NCBI GenBank assembly: GCA_027487675.1
Contig: JAIYDD010000251.1
Coordinates: 1-33,559, forward strand
Reading direction: 5' to 3'
Source: Acetobacteraceae bacterium
Lineage (GTDB): Bacteria > Pseudomonadota > Alphaproteobacteria > Acetobacterales > Acetobacteraceae
DNA: 33,559 nt
Shown: in pieces, positions 17,606-24,926 of the stretch
How the letters are laid out: the number at the start of each line of letters is the position of its first letter
Position numbering within the stretch: the first letter of the stretch is position 1
The notes under the pieces: generated by a model
Databases searched by the model: none
Told to the model about the DNA's origin: nothing
The model's input: the letters and a program-made list of their open reading frames with translations, nothing else
Translations under genes and position numbers: made by a program

Positions 17606-18106
17606 TCAGGCCGGGGAGGTGTCGCGCGCCGCCACCGGCGCGGCGGCCCCGGGCAGCGCGCCGTCCGCCACCGCATGCTCCCGCGCCGCCAAGTCCGCCA
17701 GGCTCGTCCGGTCCAGGATCGCCGCCGTCGCGTCCCGCACCTGGCGCATCACCTGGCGCACCGCGCAATGCGCCGGGTCCGGGCAATCCGCGCAGGGGCG
17801 ATAGGCGGTGAGGCTCGCGCAGGGGATCGGCGCCAGCGGCCCGTCGATGGCGCGGATGATGGCGGAGACCATGATCTCCGCCGGCGGCCGCGCCAGCGCA
17901 TAGCCGCCCGCCTTGCCGCGCAGGCTGTCGACGAAGCCGTGCCGCCGCAGGTCCAGCAGGATCGCCTCCAGGAATTTGCGGGGCGCATGGGCGCGGTCGG
18001 CGATCTCGGCGATGGGCATGGGGGCGCGCGGCAGGCCCGGCGCGGGCTCCACCTCCGCCAGGACGCGGAGCGCCTGCAGGCCGTACTTCGCCTTCTGCGT
18101 GAGCAT
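17606..18106 (-). CDS. Rrf2-family transcriptional regulator with four-cysteine cluster
   Basis: A 166-residue regulator. Residues 1 to about 80 form the winged helix (MLTQKAKYGLQALRVLAE, then PRKFLEAILLDLRRHGFVDS and the wing LRGKAGGYALARPP). The sensor part has cysteines at 96, 105, 108 and 114 (PCASLTAYRPCADCPDPAHC), consistent with an iron-sulfur cluster as in IscR, NsrR and RsrR, although the C-x2-C-x5-C spacing differs from that of IscR. The gene's orientation towards the cys operon (same strand, upstream) suggests it regulates sulfur uptake or assimilation, as CymR and related Rrf2 proteins do. The start at 18106 gives the canonical N-terminus; there is no strong Shine-Dalgarno. The C-terminal 20 residues are Ala-rich. 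Confidence 0.92.
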   Translation of the reverse strand: MLTQKAKYGLQALRVLAEVEPAPGLPRAPMPIAEIADRAHAPRKFLEAILLDLRRHGFVDSLRGKAGGYALARPPAEIMVSAIIRAIDGPLAPIPCASLTAYRPCADCPDPAHCAVRQVMRQVRDATAAILDRTSLADLAAREHAVADGALPGAAAPVAARDTSPA

Positions 18107-18125
18107 GGCGGGTGGGTAGCGGCAA

Positions 18126-18148
18126 GGCGGGCCGCCGAAAAGCCCGCC
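18126..18148. terminator. Possible hairpin terminator after the amidohydrolase gene
   Basis: GGCGGGC (18126-18132) and GCCCGCC (18142-18148) form a 7-bp stem with a 9-nt loop, in the spacer between the minus-strand amidohydrolase stop and the Rrf2 start. There is no U-tract, so intrinsic termination is doubtful. Confidence 0.3.
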
Positions 18149-18204
18149 CCGCCCCCGCGTCGTGCCGCCGCCTACAATTTCATGCGCCGGGCGGCGGCCG
18201 GCCT

Positions 18205-19650
18205 TCAGTGCAGCGGCAGGGAGAGCGGCGCGATCGCATCGCCGTCGCGGCCGCGGTAGTCGTGCCGGGCGGCGTCGCGCAGCATCCGCGCCTGCGCCTC
18301 GGCCACGATCCCCGCCGCCTCCACGAGGTCCAGCCCGACCGCCACGCCGTCGCGCAGCACCTGTTCGCCGGCGACGAAGACATGCCGCACCGCGCGGTCC
18401 GCGGCGTGGAAGATCAGGCTGCGCAGCGGGTCGCGCGCCGGCGTCATCAGCGGGTGGTCGAGCGAGACCAGCACCAGGTCCGCCGCCATCCCCGGCGCCA
18501 GCCGGCCGAGATCCGGCCGCCCCAGCGCATCCGCGCCCCCCACCGTCGCGGCGTGGAAGACCGCGGCGGAATCGGCCGCCGCGATGTCGCGGCAGGCGTT
18601 GCGCGCCAGGATGATGGCCAGCCGCATTTCCTCGATCAGGTTGTGCGGCGCGCAATCCGTGCCCATCGCCATGCGCACGCCGCGGCCGCGGTAGCGCCCG
18701 AAATGCTTCAGGTGCTCGCCATAGCGGGCGAAGGGGCTGGGGCAATGCGCCACCGCCGCGCCATGCTCGGCGATCAGCCCGATGTCTCGCGCGGTGTGCC
18801 AGCCGATGGAGGGATGCTCGTCGACGAAGATCGCATGCCCCAGGATGCTGCGCGGCGTCAGCAGGCCGAGCGAGGCCGCCCATTGGATCGGCGAGGTGCC
18901 GTGGCGATCGACGATCTCCCGCACCTCCACGACCGATTGCGCGATATGGGTGGTGAAGGGCCGGCCGGTGGCCGCGGCCAGCGCCACCGCCTCCCGCAGC
19001 AGGTCTTCCTCCACCGTGTCGATCTGGGCGGGGAAGACGATGCCCGAGAGCCGGCCGGAGGGGTCGCGATCGGCGGCGTCCATCACCGCCTGGGCACGGG
19101 CGAAGCCGGCGCGGCCCATGGCCGGGTCGAATTCCCAGCGCATGCGCTGCGGCGCCTCCAGCCGCCAGCGGGCGGAGGCGAAGGCCGGCCCCACCCAGAC
19201 CCGCAGGCCGGCTTGGCGCATCACGCCGAACCAGCCGTCGAAGGGCGCGGAGAGGTCGACCAGGCTGGTGACGCCGGCCGACAGCAGCTCGGCATAGGAC
19301 AGGCGCATCCCGGCCTCCCGCCCCGGCTCGTCCAGCTTGAAGGCCAGAAGCCGTTCGTAGAGGCCGGTCATCTGCTGTTCCGGCACGCCATGGTCTTCCC
19401 GCACGCCGCGATAGCCGGGCTCGGTCGTCGGGTGGCTGTGCACATCGATCAGGCCGGGGATCGCCAGGAAGCGGCTGCCATCCAGCACGCGCGCGCCGGC
19501 CGGCGGCGGCGCGGCGGGGTCATGCGGGGCCATCGCCGCGATGCGCCCGCCCTGCATCAGGATGTCGAGGCCGCGCGCATATGCGTGGCGGCCGGCGGCC
19601 TCGTCCCAGCGGACGACCCAATCGGCGTTGCGGATCAGCGTCGCGTCCAT
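18205..19650 (-). CDS. Amidohydrolase (guanine/cytosine-deaminase-like)
   Basis: A 481-residue metal-dependent hydrolase. The metal-binding HxH is His71 and His73 (GLIDVHSHPTTE). Further ligands lie in TTHIAQS, ILGHAIFVDEHP, and the Asp of MGTDCAPHN. The N- and C-terminal ends form the usual beta-sandwich (ARVLDGSRFLAIPGLIDVH, and GMAADLVLVSLDHPLM). The subgroup includes cytosine/guanine deaminases and related N-acyl or aminohydrolases; no substrate can be assigned. The ATG at 19650 has GGGGAA upstream and gives the conserved start. Downstream partner of the NIPSNAP gene (85 bp away, same strand). Divergent from the phnCDEE transporter, so the imported compound or a derivative may be a substrate, though this is inference. 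Confidence 0.88.
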   Translation of the reverse strand: MDATLIRNADWVVRWDEAAGRHAYARGLDILMQGGRIAAMAPHDPAAPPPAGARVLDGSRFLAIPGLIDVHSHPTTEPGYRGVREDHGVPEQQMTGLYERLLAFKLDEPGREAGMRLSYAELLSAGVTSLVDLSAPFDGWFGVMRQAGLRVWVGPAFASARWRLEAPQRMRWEFDPAMGRAGFARAQAVMDAADRDPSGRLSGIVFPAQIDTVEEDLLREAVALAAATGRPFTTHIAQSVVEVREIVDRHGTSPIQWAASLGLLTPRSILGHAIFVDEHPSIGWHTARDIGLIAEHGAAVAHCPSPFARYGEHLKHFGRYRGRGVRMAMGTDCAPHNLIEEMRLAIILARNACRDIAAADSAAVFHAATVGGADALGRPDLGRLAPGMAADLVLVSLDHPLMTPARDPLRSLIFHAADRAVRHVFVAGEQVLRDGVAVGLDLVEAAGIVAEAQARMLRDAARHDYRGRDGDAIAPLSLPLH

Positions 19651-19735
19651 GCCCGTTCCCCGCGCTCGGTGCGGCGCAAGTCTCGGCGTGGCGGCGCCCG
19701 GCTGTCCAGCATGGCGCCGCCGCGCCCCGGCGGAA

Positions 19736-20074
19736 TCAGCCCGCCATCGCCGCCTGCCGCGCGGCAAAGAAGGCGGTCGGGCGGATGATGCGGTTTTCCA
19801 TCTTCAGCAGCAGGCCGCGCTCGGCGGCCTCGTTCAGATACTCCCCCCAGGCCGGGTCGGCGGCCATGGCGGTGCGGCGGCGTTCCCGGTCGCCCTGGTC
19901 GGCATAGCCCCACATGTGGACCACCGTGTTCAGCTCGCCCTCCACCGTGGTGTACCAGCCCAGGCAGTTCTCCAGGTATTTCAGCTGCAAGGGCCACGCC
20001 TTCGCCTCGTAGAGCGCGACGAAGGCCGGCAGCTTGTTGGGCAGCGTGGTGTAGATCCTGAGATCGACGATCAT
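19736..20074 (-). CDS. NIPSNAP-family protein
   Basis: A 112-residue protein starting MIVDLRIYTTLPNKLPAFVA, with the ferredoxin-like alpha/beta dimer pattern of the NIPSNAP family: the conserved WYTTVEGELNTVVHMWGYAD segment, then RRTAMAADPAWGEYL. Function of bacterial members is poorly known; many are near hydrolases or catabolic genes. GGAGGAA lies 8 nt before the ATG. It is the first gene of a two-gene minus-strand unit with the amidohydrolase, and is divergent from phnC with 161 bp between starts, which should hold both promoters. Confidence 0.9.
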   Translation of the reverse strand: MIVDLRIYTTLPNKLPAFVALYEAKAWPLQLKYLENCLGWYTTVEGELNTVVHMWGYADQGDRERRRTAMAADPAWGEYLNEAAERGLLLKMENRIIRPTAFFAARQAAMAG

Positions 20075-20235
20075 GGCGGGTTCCTCCCTGTCGGGGGGAG
20101 AGGATCGCAGCCCCGCGCCCTGGCTGGAAGCCGGCTTTGTAGCGCTGCGTCGCAGCACGACACCCGGACGTCATCCAACCGTCGCCAAGTCGTCACGGAC
20201 CGCCTGTATAGGCGCCCCGCGGAAGAGGGGCAGGA

Positions 20236-21051
20236 ATGCTCGAAATCCAGGGACTCACGCGGCGCTTCGGCAGCGTCACGGCGGTTGACGACATCCGGCT
20301 GGTGATCCCCGATGGCCAGATGGTCGGCGTGATCGGCCGTTCCGGCGCCGGCAAATCGACCCTGCTGCGCATGATCAACCGCCTCCAGGACCCCTCCGAA
20401 GGCCGCGTGCTGTTCGAGGGGCGGGACATCACGGCGCTCCGCGGCAAGGCCCTGCGCGAATGGCGCAGCGAGTGCGCCATGGTGTTCCAGCAGTTTAACC
20501 TCGTCCCCCGCCTCGACGTGCTGACCAACGTCCTGGTCGGCCGGCTTGGCCATGTGCCGGCCTGGCGGTCCCTGCTGCGGCTGTGGCCGGAGACCGACCG
20601 CGCCGTCGCGCTCTCCGCGCTCGAACAGTTCGACATGGGCGCGCTCGCCGCGCAGCGGGCCGAAAGCCTCTCGGGCGGCCAGCAGCAGCGCGTGGCGATC
20701 TGCCGCGCCCTGGTGCAGGAACCGCGGATCATCCTGGCCGACGAGCCGGTGGCCTCGCTCGACCCGCGCAACTCGCTGCTGGTGATGGAGGCGCTGGCCG
20801 ACATCAACCGCCGCTACGGCATCACCGTGCTGGTGAACCTGCATTCCCTCGACCTCGCGCGGAACTACTGCGAACGGCTGGTCGGGCTGGCCGCCGGCCG
20901 GCTGGTCTTCGACGGCCCGCCGGAGGCGCTGACCGACGCCGCCGCGCAGACCCTCTACGGGCTGGAGGCGGCCGAGGCCGTCGGGCCCGCCAAGCCGGGA
21001 CCCGGCCCGCAGGGCGGGGACCCGCACCGGCCGGCCGACGCGCTGGCCTGA
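20236..21051 (+). CDS. phnC: Phosphonate ABC transporter ATPase PhnC
   Basis: A 271-residue ATPase. Walker A GRSGAGKS is at 34-41, then [23 protein letters not shown] (typical of PhnC), the signature LSGGQQQR near residue 146, Walker [14 protein letters not shown], and NLHSLDLA as the H-loop. PhnC drives import of phosphonates, phosphite or related organophosphorus compounds through PhnE. The last ~25 residues are Pro/Gly-rich and not part of the fold. GAGGGG lies ahead of the ATG. First gene of phnCDEE. Confidence 0.93.
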   Translation: MLEIQGLTRRFGSVTAVDDIRLVIPDGQMVGVIGRSGAGKSTLLRMINRLQDPSEGRVLFEGRDITALRGKALREWRSECAMVFQQFNLVPRLDVLTNVLVGRLGHVPAWRSLLRLWPETDRAVALSALEQFDMGALAAQRAESLSGGQQQRVAICRALVQEPRIILADEPVASLDPRNSLLVMEALADINRRYGITVLVNLHSLDLARNYCERLVGLAAGRLVFDGPPEALTDAAAQTLYGLEAAEAVGPAKPGPGPQGGDPHRPADALA

Positions 21052-21061
21052 GAGCCTTTGG

Positions 21062-21122
21062 ATCGATGCCCGACCGCGCCAACCCTGCCAGGACAACGCG
21101 AGCGATACCGACCGGCATCGAT
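21062..21122. promoter_or_regulatory. Inverted repeat between phnC and phnD
   Basis: ATCGATGCC (21062-21070) and GGCATCGAT (21114-21122) are perfect 9-bp inverted arms with a 43-nt loop, in the 131-bp phnC-phnD spacer. It could fold in mRNA and adjust the larger expression of the binding protein, or be a regulator site. No evidence favours one reading. Confidence 0.35.
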
Positions 21123-21182
21123 GCTCAGGCTCGATCTTTCGACGCGCCCTGACACCCCGCAAGATCACCGGAGAAAACCGCC

Positions 21183-22097
21183 ATGTTCACCCGCCGCCTC
21201 CTGCTCGGCGCCGCCCCGGCGCTGGCGCTTCCCGGCCTCGCCGCCGCCCAGCCCGCGCCGGCCTGGCGCGCCCAGTTCCCCGAGCTGGTCTTCGCCATCG
21301 TGCCGGCCGAGAACGCCGCCGGCGTGACCGAGCGTTTTGCCGGCTTCATCGAGTATCTGGGCCGCACGCTCGGCACCCGCGTCACGCTGCGCATCGCCAG
21401 CGACTACGCCGCGGTCATCGAGGGCCAGCGCGCCGGCAACATCCACATCGCGATGTACGGCCCCGCCTCCTTCGCCCGCGCGCTGACCACCGGCGCGCAG
21501 GTCGATGCCTTCGCCATCGAGGTGAACCGCGACGGCACCAAGGGCTACTACTCGGTCTTCTACGTGCGCGCCGACAGCGCCTTCCAGCGCATCGAGGATC
21601 TGCGCGGCCGCAACCTCGGCCTGGTCGACCCGAACTCCACCTCGGGCAACAACGTGCCGCGCTTCGCGTTGAACCAGATGGGCATCACGCCCGAGCAGTT
21701 CTTCGGCCGCGTCGTCTACACCGGCAGCCACGAGAACGCGGTGATCGCGCTCCAGCAGGGCACGGTCGACGTCGCCGCCAATTGGTGGAACGACGAGCAG
21801 GAGAGCAACCTGCGGCGGATGGAGCGGCGCGGCATGGCCCGCTACGACAATTTCCGCGTCATCTTCCGCTCCGAGCAGATCGTGAACTCGCCCATGGCCT
21901 TTCTGCGCGCCCTGCCCGACCCGCTGAAGGCCGCGATCCGCGACGCCGTCTTCAACCTGCCGACGCGCGAGCCGCAGATCTTCCAGCGCATGACGGACGG
22001 CCAGTCGCAGCCCTGGCAGCCGGTGGACAACGCCGCCTACAACCCGATCATCGAGCTGAACCGGTTCGTCGACAATCTGCGCCGCCAGCGCGGCTGA
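21183..22097 (+). CDS. phnD: Phosphonate-type periplasmic binding protein PhnD
   Basis: A 304-residue PhnD/PtxB-family binding protein. The signal peptide (TRRLLLGAAPALALPGLAAA) has an RR pair and probable cleavage after residue 22. The mature part has LVFAIVPAENAAGVTERF, IHIAMYGPASFARAL, the anion-binding loop DPNSTSGNNVPRFAL (Ser-Thr-Ser-Gly contacts the phosphonate group) and ALQQGTVDVAANWWNDE. GGAGAAA lies 8 nt before the ATG. It captures the substrate and hands it to the two PhnE permeases downstream. Ligand may be phosphonate, phosphite or a phosphate ester. Confidence 0.93.
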   Translation: MFTRRLLLGAAPALALPGLAAAQPAPAWRAQFPELVFAIVPAENAAGVTERFAGFIEYLGRTLGTRVTLRIASDYAAVIEGQRAGNIHIAMYGPASFARALTTGAQVDAFAIEVNRDGTKGYYSVFYVRADSAFQRIEDLRGRNLGLVDPNSTSGNNVPRFALNQMGITPEQFFGRVVYTGSHENAVIALQQGTVDVAANWWNDEQESNLRRMERRGMARYDNFRVIFRSEQIVNSPMAFLRALPDPLKAAIRDAVFNLPTREPQIFQRMTDGQSQPWQPVDNAAYNPIIELNRFVDNLRRQRG

Positions 22098-22103
22098 CGC
22101 CCG

Positions 22104-23009
22104 ATGAGCGCCGGCGCCACCAGCACGCCGATGCTGCCGGCCGAGCGGCTCGCGCCGCTCATGGCCGGCTATGCGGCGGTGCGCCGGGCCGAACGGCGGC
22201 GCCTGCTGATCGGCGCCGCCATCATCCTCGCGCTCGCGCTGCTCAGCGGCTGGGTCGCCGATGTGCGCCCCGGCGTGCTGTGGGAGCGCGGCGGCCAGTT
22301 CTTCGGGTATTTCGACCGGCTGCTGACGCTGGAAGGCGGCGACCGCGCCGGCCAGCGCGTGTGGATGGACCCGGCCGAGTGGTTCTGGGGCCTCGACCGC
22401 TGGCTGTGGCAGCTGGGCGACACGCTGCTGATGGCCTATCTCGGCACGCTGCTCGGCTGCCTCGGCGGCTTCGCGCTCGGACTGCTGTCGGCAGCCAACA
22501 TCGTGCGCTCCGCGCCGCTGCGCTGGGGCGTCAAGCGCGTGCTGGAATTCTGCCGCACCGTGCCGGAGATCGTCTTCGCGCTGATCTTCGTCATCGCCTT
22601 CGGCCTCGGCCCGCTGCCCGGCATCCTGGCGATCGCCATCCACTCGCTCGGCGCGCAGGGCAAGCTGTTCTCCGAGATCGTCGAGAACATCGACATGAAG
22701 CCGGTGGAGGGTGCGATCGCCGCCGGCGCGTCCTGGACCGAGATGGCGCGCTTCGCCGTGGTGCCGCAGGTGCTGGCGGGCTTCATGAGCTACGCGCTGC
22801 TGCGCTTCGAGGTGAATGTCCGCTCCGCCGCGGTGCTGGGCTTCGTCGGCGCCGGCGGCATCGGCCAGGACCTGATCGAGGCGGTGCGCAAGTTCTACTA
22901 CAACGACGTCGCGGCGCTGCTGGTGCTGATCATCCTGACGGTCACGCTGATCGACCTCGGCACCGGCTGGCTGCGACGGCGCCTGCTGGACGCGGAGCGG
23001 CCGGCATGA
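22104..23009 (+). CDS. phnE: Phosphonate ABC transporter permease PhnE (first copy)
   Basis: A 301-residue inner-membrane permease with an N-terminal helix (about 32-50) and a block of core helices. Conserved segments include LGDTLLMAYLGTLLGCLGGF, FCRTVPEIVFALIFVIAFGLG, the EAA-type loop GKLFSEIVENIDMKPVEGA, and NVRSAAVLGFVGAGGIGQDL. It starts 6 bp after the phnD stop and its own stop overlaps the next start (ATGA), so translation is coupled. Works with the second PhnE, probably as a heterodimer. Confidence 0.93.
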   Translation: MSAGATSTPMLPAERLAPLMAGYAAVRRAERRRLLIGAAIILALALLSGWVADVRPGVLWERGGQFFGYFDRLLTLEGGDRAGQRVWMDPAEWFWGLDRWLWQLGDTLLMAYLGTLLGCLGGFALGLLSAANIVRSAPLRWGVKRVLEFCRTVPEIVFALIFVIAFGLGPLPGILAIAIHSLGAQGKLFSEIVENIDMKPVEGAIAAGASWTEMARFAVVPQVLAGFMSYALLRFEVNVRSAAVLGFVGAGGIGQDLIEAVRKFYYNDVAALLVLIILTVTLIDLGTGWLRRRLLDAERPA

Positions 23010-23881
23010 GCGGCGCCATGCCCAACCGCGCGCCGCTGACGGAAGCCGCGCGCGCCCGCCTGCCGATGCTGCGCGCCGCCTATCCCGCGCAGTTCCGCGC
23101 GTTGACGCCCGGCCGTGTCACCACCGCCGCGGTCCTGGCCGCCGCGCTCGCGCTGTTCGGCTTCGGCGTCTGGCGGCTGGAGATCGATGCCTCCCGCCTG
23201 CTGAGCGGCGTCGGGCAGCTGTTCCACTTCCTGACGCTGATGGTCCCGCCCGCGCCGACGCGCGGCGCCAGCCTGGAAGGCGTGCTGCTGGCGCTGGCCG
23301 AGACGCTGGCCATCGCCTTCCTCGGCACGCTGCTAGCCGCGCTGATCGCGCTGCCGATCGGCTTCGTCGCGGCGCGCAACACCACGATGAACCAGGTGCT
23401 GCGCTTCGTCTCCCGCCGCGGGCTCGATTCGCTGCGCGGCATCGATGCGCTGATCTGGGCGCTGATCTGGGTCTCCGTCGTCGGGCTGGGTCCCTTCGCC
23501 GGGGTGCTGGCCATCATGACCAACGACATCGGCACCTTCGGCAAGCTGTTCTCCGAGGCGATCGAGGCCGCCGACCGCAAGGCGCAGGAAGGCGTCGTCG
23601 CATCCGGCGGCGGCGGCGCGGCGAGGGTGCGCTTCGGGGTGGTGCCGGGCGTGCTGCCGGTGCTGGCGGGCCAGGTGCTCTACTTCTTCGAGAGCAATGC
23701 GCGGTCGTCCACCATCATCGGCATCGTCGGCGCGGGCGGCATCGGCCTGGTGCTGGCCGAGATGATCCGCACGCTGGAATGGCAGGCGGTCTCCATGATC
23801 GTGCTGCTGGTGCTGGTGATGGTGGCGGCGATCGACTTCGTGTCGGGGCGGCTGCGGCGGCGGCTGATCGGGGCGGGGTGA
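23006..23881 (+). CDS. phnE: Phosphonate ABC transporter permease PhnE (second copy)
   Basis: A 291-residue permease homologous to the previous gene product. It has an N-terminal helix, ALAETLAIAFLGTLLAALIA, FGKLFSEAIEAADRKAQEG and SNARSSTIIGIVGAGGIGLV as the counterpart core motifs. Start overlaps the previous stop (ATGA). Two different PhnE genes in one operon are common in alphaproteobacteria. No phnF regulator or phnG-M C-P lyase genes follow; the next gene is convergent. Confidence 0.93.
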   Translation: MSGAMPNRAPLTEAARARLPMLRAAYPAQFRALTPGRVTTAAVLAAALALFGFGVWRLEIDASRLLSGVGQLFHFLTLMVPPAPTRGASLEGVLLALAETLAIAFLGTLLAALIALPIGFVAARNTTMNQVLRFVSRRGLDSLRGIDALIWALIWVSVVGLGPFAGVLAIMTNDIGTFGKLFSEAIEAADRKAQEGVVASGGGGAARVRFGVVPGVLPVLAGQVLYFFESNARSSTIIGIVGAGGIGLVLAEMIRTLEWQAVSMIVLLVLVMVAAIDFVSGRLRRRLIGAG

Positions 23882-23892
23882 TCTGACGGCAC

Positions 23893-23975
23893 GGGGCAGG
23901 AGGGAGGGGCGCCGCCCCGCAAAACGCCCCGGCAGGAAGCTGAGGTTCCTGCCCCTCCCCGATCTTTGGGTTCGA
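23893..23975. terminator. Nested hairpin region, probable bidirectional terminator
   Basis: GGCAGGAA (23931-23938) pairs with TTCCTGCC (23946-23953); GGGGCAGG (23893-23900) can pair with CCTGCCCC (23948-23955), and GGGGC/GCCCC flank 23921-23923. The structure sits between the convergent phnE and ompA-like genes. The repeat-like motif GGAA..GAGGTTCC..CCCGAT resembles the interior of element B at 4071-4190, so it belongs to the same family of hairpin repeats. Confidence 0.6.
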
Positions 23976-24040
23976 CCTTGATCCTGGTGAGGTCGTCGAA
24001 GCCCGCTATGCGGCTCTGGCGGCCGATCCCGGAAGGGAAG

Positions 24041-24784
24041 CTACCGCTCCAGCACGAATGCCACGCGCCGGTTGCGGGCGCGGCCTTCCTCGGTGTCGTT
24101 GGTGGCGACGGGCTCCGCCTCGCCGCGGCCTTCCACCACCACCGCGGGCATCGCACCGCTGCCGACCCGTTCCTCCAGCCAGCGCTGCACGGCCCGTGCG
24201 CGGCGCAGCGACAGGTCGCGGTTCAGCGCCTCGTCCCCCACCGCATCGGTGTGGCCGACGATGCGGATCGCCTGCGGCCGCAGCGTGCGGATCAGCTCCG
24301 CCACCTCCGCCAGGCCTTCCGCCGCCTCGCCCCGCAGCCGGTCGGCGCCGGAGGCGAAGAGCACGTCGCCCGACAGGTTCAGCGCGACGCCGCGCGGCGT
24401 CTCGCGCCGTTGCACCTGGCTCTCGCGCCCCGGCGGGCCGGCCTGCACCTGCGCCACGCTGATGCCCTGGCCGTCGGTCGCGATGCGCGGCGCCGGGCCG
24501 CTGCCGAGCTGCGCCCAGCGCAGCGCGATGGTGTCGCCGCGCAGGCTGACGCGCGCGCCGGGGGCGAGCTCGGCCAGGATCTCGCTGGTGCCGCCCGTGA
24601 CTTCCAGGCTGCGGCAGCCGCCGGTCAGGTTCAGCCGGTTGCGCTCCCCGCGCACCACCACGTCGCGGCCGGCGCAGTCCAGGCTGCGGGATTGCGCGTC
24701 GCCCTCCACGATCAGCGGGCCCATGCTCTGGGCGAGGGCGGGGCCGGCCAGCAGCGTGGCGGCGACGGCAAGGGCGCGCAGCAT
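24041..24784 (-). CDS. DUF3060-OmpA C-terminal fusion envelope protein
   Basis: A 247-residue exported protein. Signal peptide MLRALAVAATLLAGPALA with cleavage at about 18. Residues of about 30-100 are a DUF3060-like beta domain (LDCAGRDVVVRGERNRLNL, then GGCRSLEVTGG) with two Cys that may form a disulfide. After a linker, residues of about 135-247 are an OmpA-type peptidoglycan-binding domain (VLFASGADRLRGEA, IRIVGHTDAVGDEALNRDLS, RGRGEAEPVATNDTEEGRARNRR), with the Asp and Arg that bind diaminopimelate. It should hold the periplasmic domain to the cell wall. Start at 24784 has GGAG 10 nt upstream. Divergent from icd. Confidence 0.88.
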   Translation of the reverse strand: MLRALAVAATLLAGPALAQSMGPLIVEGDAQSRSLDCAGRDVVVRGERNRLNLTGGCRSLEVTGGTSEILAELAPGARVSLRGDTIALRWAQLGSGPAPRIATDGQGISVAQVQAGPPGRESQVQRRETPRGVALNLSGDVLFASGADRLRGEAAEGLAEVAELIRTLRPQAIRIVGHTDAVGDEALNRDLSLRRARAVQRWLEERVGSGAMPAVVVEGRGEAEPVATNDTEEGRARNRRVAFVLER

Positions 24785-24926
24785 CGGCGGGGCAACTCCA
24801 TGTCCGCGCCGTGAACGCGCCGCCATGCGGGCCGTCGCGACGCTCACGCAAAGATGCCGGCCATCGCCAGCGATGCAGTCCCGATCTATACCGGCCGGCG
24901 AGGAAGAAGCTGCCGACGAGGTGCCC

